From Reyranella sp. (GTDB lineage Bacteria; Pseudomonadota; Alphaproteobacteria; Reyranellales; Reyranellaceae): a DNA stretch of 64,000 nt. The translations under genes and the position numbers were made by a program. Shown in pieces: positions 18,450 to 27,338 of this stretch. The notes beneath the pieces were generated by a model that was not told the origin of the DNA, ran no database searches, and saw only the letters and a list, made by a program, of their open reading frames with translations. Each line of letters starts with the position of its first letter. Positions within the stretch are counted from its first letter, which is position 1. The stretch is from NCBI RefSeq assembly GCF_030651995.1, contig NZ_JAUSBN010000038.1, positions 1 to 64,000 of the forward strand, in the 5' to 3' direction.

Positions 18450-19370
18450 TCACGGTGGAGTCGTGTCGGCCTTCTCCCAGTTCTTGTCGGGATTGTAGAC
18501 GTTGATGGCTGCGGCCTTGGTCGAGGTATCCGGGCCGAGGTCCTGCTCGTAGACCACGCCGTCCTGGTTGACCATGAAGGTCATGACGCCGGTGTCGTCG
18601 TAGCGGATCGGCCAGGCGAGGATCGCGAAGCCGCCGATCATCCGGCCTTTCACGAGATAATCGTACGCGCCGCCCGGCGCATCGGGGCCCTGAGCATAGA
18701 GCAGGCGGAAGCGGTAGCCGTAATAGCCGTCTTCGGTGCCGCCCTGGCCCTGGGCCTGCGCCGTCGCGAGCGCCGGGCCGATCGGGCTCTCCGGCTCTCC
18801 GGGTGCGGCATCCCAGTAAAGACCGTCCTTCTTGCCCGGCGAGCTGAGCAGTCGCCGGGCATAGACCGGCGAGCCCACCTTCATCGGGTCGAGCGCGGCA
18901 TATTCATGCTCGGCATCGACCAGCGCCAGAAGGCTCTGGATAACCGACAACTCGTTGCGGCCGATCTGCCGGGCGGTGATCTCCTGGCGGCCCGCTTCGA
19001 CGTCGAAGCGCCACTGGTCGCCATCCTTTACGAGCGGGATGGGACTGGTCCAGCCCGTCGTACCGACCTCGATCGTCGCCTTGTTGCCGTCGACCACGAC
19101 CTTGTGGCCGGCATCCCATGCCTGGAGAAACTTCTCGCGCGTGCGCTCCTCGTCCTGGGGCCGGCCGAGGACGAAGTCGCGCCAGCCTGCGCCCAGCGCG
19201 GTGCTGACCGCCTTGTCGTCGTCGCGCCGGATCGCATCGGTCAGCGCATTGGCGGCAGCTTCGGGCGTCGGGAAGCCTTGCGGCTTCGCCGGCTGCGCGG
19301 AAACACCTGTTGCAAAGCCGACAGCCAGGACGAGGGCCAGAAACACCTTCGTGAACATTGAAGCGTTCAT
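18450..19370 (-). CDS. DUF2950 family exported protein
   Basis: A 306-residue secreted protein. The N-terminus is a signal peptide (FTKVFLALVLAVGFATGVSAQ) with cleavage after SAQ or nearby. The rest matches DUF2950: FPTPEAAANALTDAIRRDD near the N-terminus, WRFDVEAGRQEITARQIGRNE, and the GYRFRLLYAQGPDAPGGAYD and GFAILAWPIRYDDTGVMTF blocks. The function is unknown in the family. Its start overlaps the stop of the DUF3300 gene by four bases (ATGA), so the two are translated together, as this pair often is elsewhere. Confidence 0.88.
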   Translation of the reverse strand: MNASMFTKVFLALVLAVGFATGVSAQPAKPQGFPTPEAAANALTDAIRRDDDKAVSTALGAGWRDFVLGRPQDEERTREKFLQAWDAGHKVVVDGNKATIEVGTTGWTSPIPLVKDGDQWRFDVEAGRQEITARQIGRNELSVIQSLLALVDAEHEYAALDPMKVGSPVYARRLLSSPGKKDGLYWDAAPGEPESPIGPALATAQAQGQGGTEDGYYGYRFRLLYAQGPDAPGGAYDYLVKGRMIGGFAILAWPIRYDDTGVMTFMVNQDGVVYEQDLGPDTSTKAAAINVYNPDKNWEKADTTPP

Positions 19371-20611
19371 CGCCGTCCTCCTCCGTGGGCACCGCCGCCG
19401 GCGTGGCCACCTCCGCTGCGCGCAGCGCCTCCGCCAGCACGCGCGCCACCACCGCCGGAAGGATGGGACGTCGCCCGCGATTGCTGCGCCCGGCCGCGGG
19501 CGGCCTCGCGATTGACCTGCTGCCCGTTGTTGGTGCCGCGGATGGCCCCGCCACCACGCGACGCGCCGGCATGGTTCTGGAAATTGGGATGTTGCCCGCT
19601 GGCGGCGCGGTTCGTGATGTTGGGATGCTGCGCTGCGGCGCCGCCCGGGCGATTGGGAAGGTTGGGGCGGGCATTGGCCTGTCCGCCGGCGGGGCGGTTC
19701 TCGAGGCGGCCGCGGAATTCCTGGCGCTGGTCGGCGCCCGGGCGCACCTGGTTGAAGCGCTCACGGGTCGCGGGATCGCGATAGGCCACGCCCTTGCGAT
19801 GGATCGGCTCGTGCTGCCAGCGGCCGTTATGGATGTTGTTGACGTTGAAGTTGCGGTCGATGTTGACCGCGCGATTGACGTTCACGTTGACGTAACTGTT
19901 GCCGCGTCCCCAGTTCCAGCCGCCGAAGATGGCGCCGGCGGCCGCGATCCCGACGCCGAACAGCAGGCCGGTAAGCAGCGCAGAACCGTAACCGTATCCT
20001 GGCGGTGGCGGATAGTAGGTCGGCGGGTAGGCCGGGTAGGGCCACGTCCCATAAACCGTGTTGGGATTGTAGGCGGGTACGTAGATCACTTCCGGATTCG
20101 TCGGGGCGATGACAATGGTCCGGTCGGCACCCGATCCCTGCGAGGTGACCGTCTGCTCCTTGCCGCTCTTCAGGTTTCCGGCGTCGGCCGCCTTGGCGCG
20201 CAGGCGCTGGATCGAATCGGCGACGTCCTGCTGCTGGGCGATCATCGCGTCGCCAACCTTCTGCATCCAGTCGAGATTGTCGCTGAGCTGGCTGAGGACC
20301 TGCGGGAAGGCGACCAGCGATTTCACGCTGACGTCCCAGCTCTTGTCCTTGACCGCGGCCACGGCGGCATCGCCCTTCAGGGCCGGATTGGCCTTGGACC
20401 AGCGGGCCGCCTCGACGACCTCCAGCGGATAGCTCGCCGCCATCAGGGACTGCGCGAGCAGGGCGTCGGGATAGAGCGCGATCGGCGCCAGAATCTGGTC
20501 GAGCTGCTCGGGCGTGAACGGCTTCTTGGCTGTGTCCTGTGCCAGCGCGGCTCGCGAAACGCCGGCCGCGAGCATGGCGGCAAGGGCGGTCATCAGGCTA
20601 CGACGCTGCAT
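19367..20611 (-). CDS. DUF3300 family exported protein
   Basis: A 414-residue secreted protein with an N-terminal signal (MQRRSLMTALAAMLAAGVS to ALAQ). Residues ~32-230 are the DUF3300 domain: QLDQILAPIALYPDALLAQ, LEVVEAARWSKANP, VKSLVAFPQVLSQLSDN, and VIYVPAYNPNTVYGTWPY. A short hydrophobic Gly-rich stretch follows (ALLTGLLFGVGIAAAGAIFGG, ~245-265). The C-terminus (~330-414) is a low-complexity Asn/Arg/Gly/His-rich tail, compatible with envelope attachment. Function unknown. First gene of a two-gene unit with DUF2950; the promoter should lie in the 243-nt gap before 20855, where nothing else was recognised. Confidence 0.88.
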   Translation of the reverse strand: MQRRSLMTALAAMLAAGVSRAALAQDTAKKPFTPEQLDQILAPIALYPDALLAQSLMAASYPLEVVEAARWSKANPALKGDAAVAAVKDKSWDVSVKSLVAFPQVLSQLSDNLDWMQKVGDAMIAQQQDVADSIQRLRAKAADAGNLKSGKEQTVTSQGSGADRTIVIAPTNPEVIYVPAYNPNTVYGTWPYPAYPPTYYPPPPGYGYGSALLTGLLFGVGIAAAGAIFGGWNWGRGNSYVNVNVNRAVNIDRNFNVNNIHNGRWQHEPIHRKGVAYRDPATRERFNQVRPGADQRQEFRGRLENRPAGGQANARPNLPNRPGGAAAQHPNITNRAASGQHPNFQNHAGASRGGGAIRGTNNGQQVNREAARGRAQQSRATSHPSGGGGARAGGGAARSGGGHAGGGAHGGGRR

Positions 20612-20854
20612 GAAATTGTCTCCCCCGACCGCGGTCCGTCGACGATCCAGTCTGCTCTCATGGCAAACGCGGCGCGATCACGATCTATTTGTGCGCTTCC
20701 GCCGTGCCGCTGCAACAGAAATTGGCGCTTTCTGTGCGGCCAGCCCGCTCGGAAGCCAGGTCGCTGACCGGTCCGGGGTTACATCGAGCGCCGGGGAAGG
20801 GCCTGTGGAGCATTCATGGGCTGATGATTCGCTGACCATGCGATAGCCTCCGTC

Positions 20855-21706
20855 ATGACCGTCGCACTTCTCGTTCTCCTCAAGATCACCGTCACGATCA
20901 TCATCTTCGGCATCGGCCTCGATTCGACGCTGCACGACGCGGTCCGCCTGTTCAGGCATCCCGCGCTGCTGTTGCGCTCCCTGCTGGCCATGTACGTGCT
21001 GGTACCGCTGGCGGCCGTCGGGCTGGTCATTCTGCTGCCGCTACCGCCGGGGGCAGAAGCCGGTCTGCTGGTGCTCGCGGTCTCCGCCGGGGCGCCGCTG
21101 CTGCCGCGCAAGCTCCTGGGCATCGGTGACGGTGCGTACACCTTCAGCCTGGTTACAGTCTCGTCGGTACTGGCCGTGATCCTCGTGCCGTTTTGGCTGG
21201 AGATGCTCGGCCCGCTGTTCCCTCGACTGCCGCGCCTCGCGCCGGAGAGGACGGCGCTGATCCTGGGCGAGTCGTTTTTCCTGCCGCTGCTGGCGGGCAT
21301 GGCGGTTCGCCGATTCTTTCCGAAGTTTGCAGCCTGGACCGGCGGACGGGTGGTCGGCCTGGCGGGATTGGCCATGACGCTGGCGGCGGTCGTGCTGTTG
21401 GCCGTGAACTGGCATGTGGTTCTCGAGGTCAGATGGCAGGGTATCGCGGCGCTCGCGCTCCTGATCCTGATGGCCCTGGTCATCGGCCACCTGGTCGGCG
21501 GCCCGCAGGAGGAAAACCGTTCGGCGCTCGCCGTCGCCTGCGCGACCCGCCACATCGGTGTCGCGGTGGCGGTCGCGACGTCGCTGCCCGGGGGACGTAC
21601 GGCCGTCGTGATCTCGATCTACATCGCCGTCTCGGTGGCAATCACGCTGCCCTATACGCGGTGGCGCCGGGTCGTCGCGGCCAGACATGCGGCGACGTTG
21701 AGATAA
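20855..21706 (+). CDS. Bile acid:sodium symporter (BASS)-like membrane protein
   Basis: A 283-residue integral membrane protein with about nine hydrophobic segments. VLAVSAGAPLLPRKLLGIGDG and the late ACATRHIGVAVAVAT resemble the two discontinuous-helix motifs of BASS/SBF transporters (SAxP and the conserved polar helix). TFSLVTVSSVLAVILVPFWL is a typical central segment. BASS proteins carry organic anions with sodium; the substrate here is unknown. ATG at 20855. The following PEP-mutase-like gene is on the same strand 68 nt downstream and may be co-transcribed. Confidence 0.75.
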   Translation: MTVALLVLLKITVTIIIFGIGLDSTLHDAVRLFRHPALLLRSLLAMYVLVPLAAVGLVILLPLPPGAEAGLLVLAVSAGAPLLPRKLLGIGDGAYTFSLVTVSSVLAVILVPFWLEMLGPLFPRLPRLAPERTALILGESFFLPLLAGMAVRRFFPKFAAWTGGRVVGLAGLAMTLAAVVLLAVNWHVVLEVRWQGIAALALLILMALVIGHLVGGPQEENRSALAVACATRHIGVAVAVATSLPGGRTAVVISIYIAVSVAITLPYTRWRRVVAARHAATLR

Positions 21707-21774
21707 TCTCGATTGTCCGGCAGAGGGCGGACGAGACAAACTCGCCGGGTCATTCGAATGAGGGGAAGTGTTTC

Positions 21775-22599
21775 ATGAGTGTCAGCCAGGCCGAGAAGGC
21801 CCGCAAGTTCCGCGTGCTCCATGAGAGGCCAGGCGCTTTCGTCATCGCCAATCCGTGGGATGCGGGTTCGGCACGCATCCTGGCGGGGCTGGGCTTCGAG
21901 GCGCTGGCGAGTTCGAGCGGCGCCAAGGCAGGCGTGCTGGGCAAGCGTGATGGAAGGGTATCGCGCGACGAGGCGCTGGCGAATGCGCGGCTGATCGTGA
22001 ACGCGACTGACCTGCCGGTGGCCGCCGACCTCGAGAAAGGCTTCGGCGATTCGCCTGACGATGCAGCCGAGACGATCCGTCAGGCGGTGGGCGTCGGGCT
22101 GGTCGGCGGTTCGATTGAGGACGCGACCGGCAACCCAGACCAGCCGTTGTTCGACATCGAAACGGCGACGGCTCGCATCAAGGCGGCGGTCGATGCGGCG
22201 CGTTCGCTGCCGGTACCCTTCATCCTCTCGGCGCGCGCCGAGGGCTTCCTGCGCGGCAAGCCGGACCTGGGCGACGTGATCAAGCGCCTGCAGGCCTATG
22301 AGGCGGCGGGCGCCGATGTCCTGTTCGCGCCGGGCCTGCCCGATCTGGCGTCGGTCAAGAAAGTCTGCGGCGCGCTCCGCAAGCCCTTCAATTTCATGGT
22401 CGGCATCAAGGGGAAGTCGTTCAGCAAGGCCGAGCTCGAGGCGGCCGGCGTGAAGCGGATCAGCCTCGCCACCTCGCTCTATCGCGCCGCAATGACAGGC
22501 CTGATCGATGCGGCCACCGAGGTGAAGGAGCAGGGCACCTTCAGCTATCTCGACCGTGCGATCCCGACGGGCGAGCTCAATGCGTTCATGAAGGAATAG
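21775..22599 (+). CDS. PEP mutase/isocitrate lyase superfamily protein (paralogue 1)
   Basis: A 274-residue alpha/beta-barrel enzyme of the short PF13714 branch. Family blocks are VIANPWDAGSARILAGLGF, the acidic metal motif VAADLEKGFGD, GGSIEDATG, LSARAEGFLRG, and AYEAAGADVLFAPGL. The KKCGH catalytic motif of true isocitrate lyase is absent. Members cleave or rearrange C-C or C-P bonds in small 2-oxo or hydroxy acids; this subgroup has no firm substrate. ATG 21775 is preceded by AGGGGAAG. A second gene like it lies at 27339-28157. The closeness to phosphonate genes is suggestive but not evidence of phosphonopyruvate chemistry. Confidence 0.85.
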   Translation: MSVSQAEKARKFRVLHERPGAFVIANPWDAGSARILAGLGFEALASSSGAKAGVLGKRDGRVSRDEALANARLIVNATDLPVAADLEKGFGDSPDDAAETIRQAVGVGLVGGSIEDATGNPDQPLFDIETATARIKAAVDAARSLPVPFILSARAEGFLRGKPDLGDVIKRLQAYEAAGADVLFAPGLPDLASVKKVCGALRKPFNFMVGIKGKSFSKAELEAAGVKRISLATSLYRAAMTGLIDAATEVKEQGTFSYLDRAIPTGELNAFMKE

Positions 22600-22639
22600 G
22601 CGGCAAGGCCCGTGTCCTGGCCGCCGACACTTCCCGGCG

Positions 22640-23020
22640 TCAGACCTTGTCGACCGCGCCGCCGCTGTCGACCCAGTCCTTGAAGGCGCCGAGGTTGAAG
22701 ACGTTGGCGTAGCCGAAATCCTTCAGCACCTTGCCGCTCAGGGCCGAGCGGCCGCCGGAGGCGCAGTAGACGATCACGGTCTTGGCCTTGTCGAAAGCCT
22801 TGTCGTGCGCGGGCGATTCGGGGTCGGCGCGGAATTCCAGCATGCCGCGCGAGACGTGGACCGCGCCCGCGACCTTGCCGCTGTTCGCGACCTCGGCCGC
22901 GTCGCGCACGTCTACGACCAGCGTGTTGCCCTTGGCGATCATCTCCCTGGCCTGGTCCGGCGTGACCCTGGGCACGGCGGCATTCGCCGCTTCCATCATC
23001 TGCTTGACGTTCGTGGGCAT
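22640..23020 (-). CDS. Single-domain rhodanese-like sulfurtransferase
   Basis: A 126-residue cytoplasmic rhodanese. The active-site loop is YCASGGRS with catalytic C86; the CDC25-like block LVVDVRDAAEVANSGKVAGA at residues 34-53 also fits. Single-domain rhodaneses carry persulfide sulfur or act in redox and cyanide metabolism. No partner is encoded next to it. The ATG at 23020 has AGGAGGAAT-like sequence just upstream on the minus strand. Confidence 0.92.
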   Translation of the reverse strand: MPTNVKQMMEAANAAVPRVTPDQAREMIAKGNTLVVDVRDAAEVANSGKVAGAVHVSRGMLEFRADPESPAHDKAFDKAKTVIVYCASGGRSALSGKVLKDFGYANVFNLGAFKDWVDSGGAVDKV

Positions 23021-23161
23021 CTATTCCTCCTTGCGGTGTCGGGCGTGCGCGATTGGGAATCCCAGTGAGGATTCTGGCCCTTCCTATAAGGTATCGCAAA
23101 CCAGAAAGATGCGAGGAAACGGTCATGTCGTCTTTGCCCCGTCCCAACGAGCCGGGCTGAA

Positions 23162-24400
23162 TTGGCCGGCCTGTTCTACGGCTGGCGGGTCGTCGCGGCC
23201 TGCTTCCTCATTGCGGCCGTCGCCTGGTCGCTGGGCCTCTTCGGATCGAGCGTCTACCTGCAGGCGGTGACCTCCACGCATGGCTGGCCGATTGCCGAGG
23301 TGGCATCGGCCATCACGCTGTTCTTCCTCGTGAGCGCGAGCCTCCAGCGCTTTGTCGGCCGCAGCATCGACCGCCGCGGACCGCGGCCCGTGCTGCTGCT
23401 GGGTCTCGCCAGCATGGCGGCGGGCGTGTCGCTGATCGGCCAGGTGTCGGCGCCGTGGCAACTCTATCCCTGCTTCGCACTGCTGGGCTTCGGCTGGTCC
23501 ACACTGTCGATGACGGGCATCACCACCACGGTGGCGCCATGGTTCGAACGTCACCAGGGCCGCTCGATGACCCTGGCCATCATGGGCGCGAGCATCGGTG
23601 CCATTGCGGGCGTGCCGTTGCTGCTGCTGTCGATCGGTGAACTGGGCCTCGGGCGCGGTCTGATCGCGGCCGGCATCACGGCCGTACTGCTTCTGGGCCC
23701 CCTGATCGCGGTCGTGTTGCGCTATCGCGGTCCCGCCGATCTCGGCCTGCTGCGCGATGGCGAGGTGCTGCAGGCCGATGCCCCGCCCAAGGTCCATCTC
23801 GCCCCGATCGCCACGCCGGCCAATCGCCGCCTGCTCCTGTGGAGCGCAACCATCGCCTTTGCCCTCGGCCTCACCATCCAGATCGGCTTCATCACCCACC
23901 ACGTCGCCCTGGCAGAACCGTTGATGGGGCGGGCCGGGGCCGGGCTGCTGGTCAGTGCCGCGGGCGTCACGGCCTTCATCGGCCGCCTCATCCTGGCGCG
24001 CATCGTCGACCACGTGGATGCGCGGAGGCTGGGCTGCTTCGTGATGATCGCGCAGGCGCTATCGCTGCTCGCCATCGCCTTCTGGCCGACCGTGCCGGTC
24101 CTCGTCGCGGCGAGCCTCGTCTATGGCTACGGCATCGGCCACGTGACGACGCTCGGTCCGATCGTGGTCCGGCGCGAGTTCGGTGCGGCGGCTTTCGGCA
24201 CGACCTACGGCGCGGCCGCCACCGTGATCCAGCTCACCTCGGCGTTCGGGCCCGCGCTCTTCGGCTTCCTGCGCGACGGGTTCGGCGGCTACGGGCCGGG
24301 CTTCATCATCGCCGCCATCGTGACGCTCGTCGGCTGCGCATCCCTGTTCATTGGCGGCCGCGGTGGGCGCATAGTGCCGCCCGATGGGTCAGGGGGGTAA
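23162..24400 (+). CDS. MFS transporter, OFA/monocarboxylate-type
   Basis: A 412-residue 12-helix major facilitator protein. The N-terminus GLFYGWRVVAACFLIAAVAW and the loop GRSIDRRGPRPVLLLG (MFS motif A) place it in the oxalate/formate-monocarboxylate porter branch. VAPWFERHQGRSMTLAIMGAS is another hallmark. The start is TTG 23162; an ATG at 23125 in another frame runs into a stop, so no better start was found. Substrate unknown, probably a small organic acid. It is three nt upstream of the ridA-like gene and probably co-transcribed with it. Confidence 0.85.
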   Translation: MAGLFYGWRVVAACFLIAAVAWSLGLFGSSVYLQAVTSTHGWPIAEVASAITLFFLVSASLQRFVGRSIDRRGPRPVLLLGLASMAAGVSLIGQVSAPWQLYPCFALLGFGWSTLSMTGITTTVAPWFERHQGRSMTLAIMGASIGAIAGVPLLLLSIGELGLGRGLIAAGITAVLLLGPLIAVVLRYRGPADLGLLRDGEVLQADAPPKVHLAPIATPANRRLLLWSATIAFALGLTIQIGFITHHVALAEPLMGRAGAGLLVSAAGVTAFIGRLILARIVDHVDARRLGCFVMIAQALSLLAIAFWPTVPVLVAASLVYGYGIGHVTTLGPIVVRREFGAAAFGTTYGAAATVIQLTSAFGPALFGFLRDGFGGYGPGFIIAAIVTLVGCASLFIGGRGGRIVPPDGSGG

Positions 24401-24403
24401 AAC

Positions 24404-24775
24404 ATGAGTGCCAGCGACATCACGCGCGTTCCCAATCCGAGGGTGCCGGCCAAATCCTCGGTCGCCGTCTGTCGGCTGCCGGGCGGCGGTGGCTTCCTGT
24501 GGGGCGTGGCGACCTCGCCGGACCGGACGCAGGACATCCGGGTCCAGACACTGGGCGCGCTGGGCGTCATCGACGGCTACCTGAAGGACGCGGGCCTCGA
24601 CCGGACGCGCATCGTGAAGGCCGAGATCGTCGTCACCGACCACGACAACAAGCCCGCCTTCGACGAGGCGTGGGCCACCTGGATGCCCGCCAACCACGGT
24701 CCGGTCCGCTCCTTCGTCCAATCCGTCATGCCCGAGGGGGACCTGATCGAGATCATCGTCACGGCGGCGCTGTAG
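24404..24775 (+). CDS. RidA family enamine/imine deaminase
   Basis: A 123-residue RidA/YjgF-family protein, the class that hydrolyses reactive enamines/imines from PLP and amine-oxidising enzymes. Recognisable are the GVATSPDRTQDIRVQT and GVIDGYLKDAGLDRTRIVKA blocks, and the C-terminal GPVRSFVQSVMPEGDLIEI with the conserved Arg that binds the substrate carboxylate. The Arg is present, so it is likely an active RidA-type or RutC-type enzyme. It begins three bases after the MFS gene. Confidence 0.9.
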   Translation: MSASDITRVPNPRVPAKSSVAVCRLPGGGGFLWGVATSPDRTQDIRVQTLGALGVIDGYLKDAGLDRTRIVKAEIVVTDHDNKPAFDEAWATWMPANHGPVRSFVQSVMPEGDLIEIIVTAAL

Positions 24776-24838
24776 CGGCCGCCGGAGGGGGCGGAAAGGC
24801 GAGTTGCCAGTCGGAACGCTTTCCGCAATGAAGTTGGC

Positions 24839-26323
24839 ATGGACACCATCATCTCCCCGGTAACAGCGCACGGAACGGCAACTGAACATCTCGACGTGCT
24901 GATCGTCGGGGCCGGACTTTCGGGCATCGGCGCCGCCTGGCATCTGCAGAAGAACTGTCCGGGCAAGCGCTATGCGATCCTCGAAGGGCGTGCCGCGAGC
25001 GGCGGCACCTGGGACCTGTTCCGTTATCCCGGCGTGCGATCGGATTCGGACATGTACACGCTGGGCTACCGGTTCCGGCCGTGGAAGGACGCCAAGGCGA
25101 TCGCCGACGGCCCCTCGATCCTGAGTTACATCCGCGAGGTCGCGAGCGATCACGGCATCGACCGCCACATCCGCTACGATCATCGCGTCGTCGGCGCTTC
25201 GTGGTCGACGCCGGACGCCAGGTGGACGGTCGAGATCGAGCGCGGCGGGGAGCGCGTGTTCATTTCCTGCGGCTTCCTGTGGATGTGCAGCGGCTACTAT
25301 CGCTACGAGGCGGGCTATCTGCCGGAGTTTCCCGGCATCGACGGCTTCAAGGGCAGGGTGGTGCATCCGCAGCACTGGCCGCAGGATCTCGACTATGCCG
25401 GCAAGAAGGTCGTGGTGATCGGCAGCGGTGCCACCGCGGTGACGGTGGTACCGTCAATGGCCGAGACCGCCAGCCACGTCACCATGCTGCAGCGCTCGCC
25501 GACTTACGTCGTGGCACGCCCGGCCGAAGACCCGGTCGCCAACAAGCTGAGGCGACGCCTGCCGCTCAAGCTCGCCTACATGCTGACGCGCTGGAAGAAC
25601 GTGCTGATGGGCATGTATTTCTACCAGATGTGCAAGCGCAAGCCGGAGAAGGTGAAGAGCCTGATCCTGGGTGGCGTGCGCCAGATGCTGGGGCCTGACT
25701 ACGACGTCGCCACCCACTTCACGCCGAAATACAATCCGTGGGACCAGCGGCTCTGCCTGGTGCCCGACGCCGACCTGTTCCGCGCCATCCGCAAGAACAA
25801 GGCATCGGTGGTCACCGACCAGATCGAGACGTTCACGGAGAAGGGCATCAAACTGAAGTCGGGTGCCGAACTCGAAGCCGATGTGGTGGTGACCGCGACC
25901 GGCCTGGTCGTGCAGCCGCTGGGCGGCGCGAAGCTGGTGGTCGACGGCAAACCGGTGAAGCCGTCGGATACGATGATCTACAAGGGCATGATGTATTCCG
26001 ACGTGCCGAACCTCGCCTCGATCTTCGGCTACACCAACGCTTCGTGGACGCTCAAGGCCGACCTGGTGTGCGAGTATGTCTGCCGGCTCCTGAACTACAT
26101 GGACCGCAAGGGCTTCACGAAAGCGGTCCCGCACAACAGCGACCCGACCCTCACCGAGGAACCGTGGGTCAATTTCTCGTCCGGCTATATCCAGCGCGCG
26201 CTGCCGCACCAGCCCAAGCAGGGCAGCAAGCGGCCATGGAAGCTCTACCAGAACTACGTGCTCGACCTGCTCACCCTGCGGCACGGCTCGCTGCGAGACA
26301 AGGCGATGGTGTTTTCGAAGTAG
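24839..26323 (+). CDS. Flavin-containing (Baeyer-Villiger type) monooxygenase
   Basis: A 494-residue class B flavoprotein monooxygenase. The FAD motif is LIVGAGLSGIGAAWHL (~21-36) and the NADPH motif is VVVIGSGATAVTVV (~190). The Baeyer-Villiger fingerprint FxGxxxHxxxWP is present as FKGRVVHPQHWP at about 170. A GGTWDLFRYPGVRSDSDM block follows the FAD motif. Such enzymes insert oxygen next to ketones or oxidise N/S atoms, using NADPH and O2. The substrate cannot be told. ATG start 63 nt after ridA; same strand. Confidence 0.92.
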   Translation: MDTIISPVTAHGTATEHLDVLIVGAGLSGIGAAWHLQKNCPGKRYAILEGRAASGGTWDLFRYPGVRSDSDMYTLGYRFRPWKDAKAIADGPSILSYIREVASDHGIDRHIRYDHRVVGASWSTPDARWTVEIERGGERVFISCGFLWMCSGYYRYEAGYLPEFPGIDGFKGRVVHPQHWPQDLDYAGKKVVVIGSGATAVTVVPSMAETASHVTMLQRSPTYVVARPAEDPVANKLRRRLPLKLAYMLTRWKNVLMGMYFYQMCKRKPEKVKSLILGGVRQMLGPDYDVATHFTPKYNPWDQRLCLVPDADLFRAIRKNKASVVTDQIETFTEKGIKLKSGAELEADVVVTATGLVVQPLGGAKLVVDGKPVKPSDTMIYKGMMYSDVPNLASIFGYTNASWTLKADLVCEYVCRLLNYMDRKGFTKAVPHNSDPTLTEEPWVNFSSGYIQRALPHQPKQGSKRPWKLYQNYVLDLLTLRHGSLRDKAMVFSK

Positions 26324-26348
26324 ACCTTTCGCTCAAGACCCATTCGCC

Positions 26349-26459
26349 CTCATCCTGAGGAGACGTGCGAAGCACGTCGTCTCGAAGGATGGGCAACGGA
26401 CGTGGTGCTCGTGCCCACCCTTCGAGATGCGCTTCTGCGAAGCGCTCCTCAGGGTGAGG
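26349..26459. repeat. Palindromic intergenic repeat (CTTCGAGA/CTCAGG type)
   Basis: The outer arms CCTCATCCTGAGGAG (26349-) and CTCCTCAGGGTGAGG (-26459) and the inner arms CTCGAAGGATGGGCA and TGCCCACCCTTCGAG pair to give a long stem. The sequence style matches repeats widespread in alphaproteobacterial genomes. It sits between the convergent monooxygenase and hydratase genes, where it may also act as a terminator. Confidence 0.75.
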
Positions 26460-26525
26460 TCGTCTGATGAAGCTAGAATGATGCCTGCCTAGCCTGAAAG
26501 GCTTGGGGCAAGCCGCGTCGCAGCT

Positions 26526-27305
26526 TCAGGTGAGGGAGACGGTGACCGATCCGAACGGGCCGAACTCTGCCACGTAGGTCTCGCCCGCTCGGGGCGCCAG
26601 CATGCCGGTGAGGGTGCCGGTACTCACCATCTGGCCTTCCTTCATCCCGACGCCGGTGCGCGACAGTTCGTTGGCGAGCCAGGTGAGGGGCACGATGGGA
26701 TGGTCGAGCGCTGCCGCCGCGGTCCCCCTGCGGCGCACGCGGCCATCGGAGGAGAGGGTGGCTTCCTGACCCGCGATGTCGCGGTTCCGCCAGTCCTCGA
26801 TGGCGGGGCCATGGATGATCGTGCCGGAGCCGGCACCGTCGGCCAGGATGGCGGGCAGCGGCGGAAACGACGCGTCGTGGACGAAGCGGCACTCGGCCAA
26901 CTCCAGCCCGGGATGAAGCGAGGCGACCGCGTCGGTCACCTCCTCCTCCGAGTACGGCCTCTCTCGCGGCGGCAGGTCCCGGCCGAGCTTCGCCTGGTAC
27001 TCGACCTCGGGGATCGGGCTCGCGAGCCTCGCGTGCACGGCGGTGTACGGCGTCTCCGTCACGAAATGGACGCGGCCGTAGATCGGCGAGTCGGTCCGCA
27101 GCGCCTGCTGCATCTCCTCCTTCATCGCCGCGATCTTCCAGCCCAGCACCGGCCAGCCCAACTCCTCGGCAACCATGCCCGCGATCTTGTATGCCGTCGC
27201 CTTGTCCGCCGGCACGAGATGCGGGGCGAGGCCGCTCTGGCTGCGCTGCTCGCGGCGCAGGGAGGCGAGGAGGCGGGCGAGTTCCCGTTGCGCGGTCGTG
27301 TCCAT
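26526..27305 (-). CDS. 2-oxopent-4-enoate hydratase/fumarylacetoacetate hydrolase-family protein (MhpD-like)
   Basis: A 259-residue FAH-superfamily protein like MhpD, which hydrates 2-hydroxypentadienoate, or like 4-oxalocrotonate decarboxylase. Family features are AYKIAGMVAEELGWPVLGWKI, the metal-site segment IPEVEYQAKLGRDLPP, and KEGQMVSTGTLTGMLAP near the C-terminus. No aromatic meta-cleavage genes surround it, so the role is open; hydration or cleavage of a 2-keto acid is the likely chemistry. The ATG at 27305 is divergent from the next gene with 33 nt between starts, so both share a compact regulatory region. Confidence 0.85.
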   Translation of the reverse strand: MDTTAQRELARLLASLRREQRSQSGLAPHLVPADKATAYKIAGMVAEELGWPVLGWKIAAMKEEMQQALRTDSPIYGRVHFVTETPYTAVHARLASPIPEVEYQAKLGRDLPPRERPYSEEEVTDAVASLHPGLELAECRFVHDASFPPLPAILADGAGSGTIIHGPAIEDWRNRDIAGQEATLSSDGRVRRRGTAAAALDHPIVPLTWLANELSRTGVGMKEGQMVSTGTLTGMLAPRAGETYVAEFGPFGSVTVSLT

Positions 27306-27338
27306 CGGTGTTCCTTAGCAGAAAGCGGAGGAAGCGGG

